Shown here: positions 61,457-64,000 of the stretch, in pieces
Numbering within the stretch: the stretch's first letter is position 1
How the letters are laid out: each line of letters begins with the position of its first letter
Source: Balneolaceae bacterium
GTDB taxonomy: Bacteria; Bacteroidota; Rhodothermia; Balneolales; Balneolaceae
NCBI GenBank assembly: GCA_009711805.1
Contig: VEMX01000005.1
Span: 1-64,000, forward strand
Length of the DNA: 64,000 bases
Direction of reading: 5' to 3'
Made by a program: the position numbers and the translations under genes
The notes under the pieces: model-generated
What the model was told of the DNA's origin: nothing
Database searches by the model: none
The model's input: only the letters and a program-made list of their open reading frames with translations

Positions 61457-61458
61457 AT

Positions 61459-62382
61459 ATGAAAATCGGAATTCTATCCAGGAATTCATCTCTATATTCG
61501 ACCAGAAGACTTGTAGAAGCCGCTAAAGAAGCCAATCATGAAGTTGAAGTGATTGACCATTTAAAATGCGATATAGTGATTGAGCAGGATAATCCTACTA
61601 TTTACTACAAAAGTAAGAAGGTAGATTACCTGGATGCCATTATCCCGCGAATAGGTGCTTCTGTTACCTTTTATGGGGCCTCAGTGGTACGTCAATTCGA
61701 GATGATGGATGTTTCCAGTACCGTTCATTCACAGGCTTTGGTACGTTCCAGGGATAAACTCCGAAGTCTTCAGATTTTGGCCAGTGCCGGAGTTGGACTT
61801 CCAAAAACTGTTTTCACTAATTACTCAAAAGAGATAAAAAAGATTATTGAATCGGTAGGTGGAGCTCCTTTAATTGTAAAGCTACTGGAAGGCACTCAGG
61901 GAAATGGGGTGGTTTTAGCGCCTACAAAAAAGGCTGCAGAATCAATGATTGAAGCTTTTCACAGCATGAAAGCCCGGGTTATAGTTCAGGAATTTATAGC
62001 AGAATCTAAAGGTGCAGACATACGAGCATTTGTGGTAGATGGTAAAGTAGTAGGTTCAATGAAACGGCAGGGTAAAGAAGGTGAGTTTCGATCCAACTTA
62101 CACCAGGGAGGCACCGGAGAACTTATAAAACTGACCAAAGAAGAACGACATGCCGCACTTACGGCAGCCAGCGCCATGGGATTAGACGTAGCTGGGGTAG
62201 ATTTACTGCAATCTGACCGAGGACCTCTTATCCTTGAAGTAAATTCTTCGCCGGGTTTAAGAGGAATAGAAAAAACCACAGGTAAAAATATAGCTTCTCC
62301 AATAATTAACTATCTTGAAAAGGCCGTTAAAGAACGAAAGAACAATCCATTGCGGAGGAAGAAGATAAAAAGGAATGCCTGA
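61459..62382 (+). CDS. rimK: RimK-type glutamate ligase
   Basis: An ATP-grasp enzyme of 307 residues that adds glutamate residues to the C-terminus of ribosomal protein S6 (or makes poly-glutamate). Marks are [20 protein letters not shown] and [24 protein letters not shown], then [26 protein letters not shown]. The C-terminus is Lys/Arg-rich. The 3' end overlaps the next gene by 8 bases. Confidence 0.93.
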   Translation: MKIGILSRNSSLYSTRRLVEAAKEANHEVEVIDHLKCDIVIEQDNPTIYYKSKKVDYLDAIIPRIGASVTFYGASVVRQFEMMDVSSTVHSQALVRSRDKLRSLQILASAGVGLPKTVFTNYSKEIKKIIESVGGAPLIVKLLEGTQGNGVVLAPTKKAAESMIEAFHSMKARVIVQEFIAESKGADIRAFVVDGKVVGSMKRQGKEGEFRSNLHQGGTGELIKLTKEERHAALTAASAMGLDVAGVDLLQSDRGPLILEVNSSPGLRGIEKTTGKNIASPIINYLEKAVKERKNNPLRRKKIKRNA

Positions 62383-63316
62383 TATTATAACCATCAACAA
62401 CCATGAGGTTGGACTTGGGGAGCATGAAAAGATAAACCTGAATATTGCCCGCTTACCCACTTATACAGAAATAGATTTACCTGTTTTAATCTACCGTGCT
62501 AAAGAAGACGGACCTGTATTACTACTTACCGGTGGTCTGCATGGGGATGAAATAAACGGCGTGGAAACAATCCGAAGAATGATTGAAGAAAAATCGATTA
62601 TACCTCAGCGTGGTTCCGTAATTGCTGTACCCATTGTCAATATATATGGTTTTATACAAAATGTACGGGGCGTTCCGGATGGCAAAGATATTAACCGTAG
62701 CTTTCCCGGGACTAAAAGAGGATCGTTAGCCCGGTTGCTTGCCCATACTATAATGAATGAGATTATACCTCATATTGATTGTGGAATCGATTTGCATACC
62801 GGAGGAGCCAGCAGAGCCAACTATCCGCAGATCCGGTGTTCGTTTAACAGTGAGCGAGCTAAAGAATTAGCCCATGTCTTTAATGCCCCCGTTACCCTAA
62901 ATTCTTCACTCATCTCGAAGTCTTTTCGAAATGCTGCTCATAAAAAAGGGAAAGAGATTATTGTATATGAAACAGGAGAATCTATGAGATTTGATGAAAA
63001 GGGTATAGAAGAAGGAATCCGTGGCATTCAGCGAATTATGGAGTACCTTGGGATGAATGATGAAGGCCCTGAACAGCAACCTTCAAAAACATATAAAAAA
63101 TCAACCTGGGTAAGAACTCATAATTCAGGTTTATTTACACCAAACATAGCACTGGGTGATGAACTGGACCGAAAAGAACTGCTGGGCTGGGTTAAAGATC
63201 CCTATGGGAAACTCAATGCCAAAATCACAGCTCCTAAAAGTGGTATGGTGATTGGCCTAAACAATTGCCCTGTAGTAAATAAAGGCGATGCCTTAATACA
63301 TTTTGCATTTAACTAA
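62375..63316 (+). CDS. succinylglutamate desuccinylase / aspartoacylase-like zinc amidohydrolase
   Basis: A protein of 313 residues of the M14-like AstE/AspA family. Zinc ligands H56 and E59 are in [12 protein letters not shown], and H141 is in [17 protein letters not shown] (~105-113) is the substrate-binding stretch. The C-terminal beta domain (~240-313) includes [23 protein letters not shown]. It cannot be assigned to a substrate. Next to rimK, it could remove glutamate from a RimK product, but this is inference. Confidence 0.88.
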   Translation: MPDIITINNHEVGLGEHEKINLNIARLPTYTEIDLPVLIYRAKEDGPVLLLTGGLHGDEINGVETIRRMIEEKSIIPQRGSVIAVPIVNIYGFIQNVRGVPDGKDINRSFPGTKRGSLARLLAHTIMNEIIPHIDCGIDLHTGGASRANYPQIRCSFNSERAKELAHVFNAPVTLNSSLISKSFRNAAHKKGKEIIVYETGESMRFDEKGIEEGIRGIQRIMEYLGMNDEGPEQQPSKTYKKSTWVRTHNSGLFTPNIALGDELDRKELLGWVKDPYGKLNAKITAPKSGMVIGLNNCPVVNKGDALIHFAFN

Positions 63317-63328
63317 TAGAATAGAACA

Positions 63329-63676
63329 TTGGATATAGATTTAATTTTTACCGTTTTAGAAACTTCAGATTATAAATCTGTGATCAGCTCCGGAAGCTTT
63401 ATACCTGAATCGTTTGAAGAGACGGGGCATATACGATGCTTTGAAGGTGCCCAGGCCGAACAAATCATTAATAAAAACTACAAGAGCCACTCGTCTTTGT
63501 TATTGGTTATTATTGATCCCATACGGATTCAGGCTCCCATAAAAAGAAATAAAGAAGACGGTGTAGAGTATATTGATGTTTTTGGAACCTTTAATACTGA
63601 TGCTGTTATAGATAAAATAACGCTTCAGAAATCTGACAAAGGAACCTTTGCATTAAAAGTTAAGCACTACGACTAA
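63329..63676 (+). CDS. DUF952-family protein
   Basis: A protein of 115 residues starting with TTG. The DUF952 pattern is seen: a start of the IFTVLETSDYKSV type, GHIRCFEGAQAEQIINKNYKSHSSLLLVIIDPIRIQAPI, and a late VFGTFNTDAVIDKITL. The family's usual FPHiYG is VFGTF here. Function unknown. It lies 12 bases after the aspartoacylase-like gene. Confidence 0.75.
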   Translation: MDIDLIFTVLETSDYKSVISSGSFIPESFEETGHIRCFEGAQAEQIINKNYKSHSSLLLVIIDPIRIQAPIKRNKEDGVEYIDVFGTFNTDAVIDKITLQKSDKGTFALKVKHYD

Positions 63677-63679
63677 TCA

Positions 63680-64000
63680 TTGAATAAGACGATCTGTTTC
63701 ATAATAAACTGTGCTTCTAACTCGAACAAAGCCGAAGTCTTTTTTCGGAATAGGGAGCCCGAGGTTCTGAAAATGTTTAAACAGGCCGCCTTTATTTATA
63801 TAGATGAAGATGGATCAATTCGGGAAACAGCCAACAAAGCTGCCCGGGAATATGAGGTTATTGTAGCCTGTGGTGGTGATGGTACCATCAAAGAGACGGC
63901 GAATGCGCTTATCCATACCAATGTTATACTTGGAGTTTTACCCATTGGCAGTGGAAATGATTTCGCCAAAAGCATAGGGTTGAGTACCGATTTCAGAAAA
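63680..64000 (+). CDS. diacylglycerol-kinase-family lipid kinase, cut by the window end
   Basis: The first 107 codons of a gene that continues past the window. TTG start at 63680, three bases after the previous stop. The DAGK catalytic domain is plain: G65-GDGT-69 in VACGGDGTIKE and G90-SGND-94 in LPIGSGNDFAKSIG, with a FIINCASNSNK phosphate loop near the start. It would phosphorylate a lipid (diacylglycerol or sphingosine-like) on the inner membrane. The rest cannot be judged. Confidence 0.85.
   Translation, partial: MNKTICFIINCASNSNKAEVFFRNREPEVLKMFKQAAFIYIDEDGSIRETANKAAREYEVIVACGGDGTIKETANALIHTNVILGVLPIGSGNDFAKSIGLSTDFRK

Overview
The window looks like a chromosome segment of a Gram-negative, moderately AT-rich member of the Bacteroidota/Balneolota (FCB) group, most like Balneolota. 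This placement is inference from content: many outer-membrane beta-barrels with plain signal peptides, a SufBCDS operon with the DUF2480 companion, type 2 isopentenyl-diphosphate isomerase, BamD, a DUF5777/YceI/haem-lipoprotein trio and RimK glutamylation genes. Unlike typical Bacteroidota, several genes here have strong Shine-Dalgarno sequences, often paired with TTG starts. No rRNA, tRNA, CRISPR array or prophage was recognised.

Layout. 1-3254 (minus): cyclophilin, a PagL-like lipid A deacylase, a small membrane protein, a cold-shock protein and two secreted unknowns. 3433-19012 (plus): one co-directional block with tiny gaps or overlaps. It holds a REC-histidine kinase, a REC-GAF regulator, two PelF-type glycosyltransferases, PelG, a GAF-GAF-HD-GYP-like protein, a GH114 lipoprotein, a large membrane protein, a 1296-residue lipoprotein that joins a PelA-type deacetylase, TPRs and an outer-membrane barrel, and DUF2752 and TM2 proteins. 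I read this as a rearranged Pel exopolysaccharide locus: PelA is split, its deacetylase is fused to a PelB-like exporter, and an HD-GYP-like protein replaces PelD. It is the main discovery candidate.

19013-20845 (minus): DUF5777 barrel, YceI and haem-lipoprotein operon. 20955-24235 (plus): HD hydrolase, barrel protein, strong terminator, MltG. 24251-35929 (minus): an LpoA-like TPR/periplasmic-binding protein, guaA, gcvH, accC, accB, efp, an NSS sodium symporter, a GH13 debranching enzyme and metG. 35930-37424: gene-poor, with a MITE-like inverted-repeat element and a DUF433/DUF5615 toxin-antitoxin pair whose toxin has a 3' frameshift. 37425-46529: TrmH-type methyltransferase, MFS exporter, greA, Nudix hydrolase, barrel protein, then ackA - degenerate caspase-like lipoprotein - DMT transporter - pta.

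46876-53391: the suf operon (sufB, C, D, S, Nfu, an IscA-type carrier and DUF2480), with hairpins in its long internal gaps. 53472-57767: SDR, idi2, polyprenyl synthase, bamD, nadD. 57797-60736: an LD-carboxypeptidase converging on a D-threonine-aldolase-like enzyme and an e(P4)-type phosphatase. 60995 to the end: a RimB-type protease, rimK, an aspartoacylase-like enzyme, a DUF952 protein and the start of a diacylglycerol-kinase-family gene cut by the window edge.
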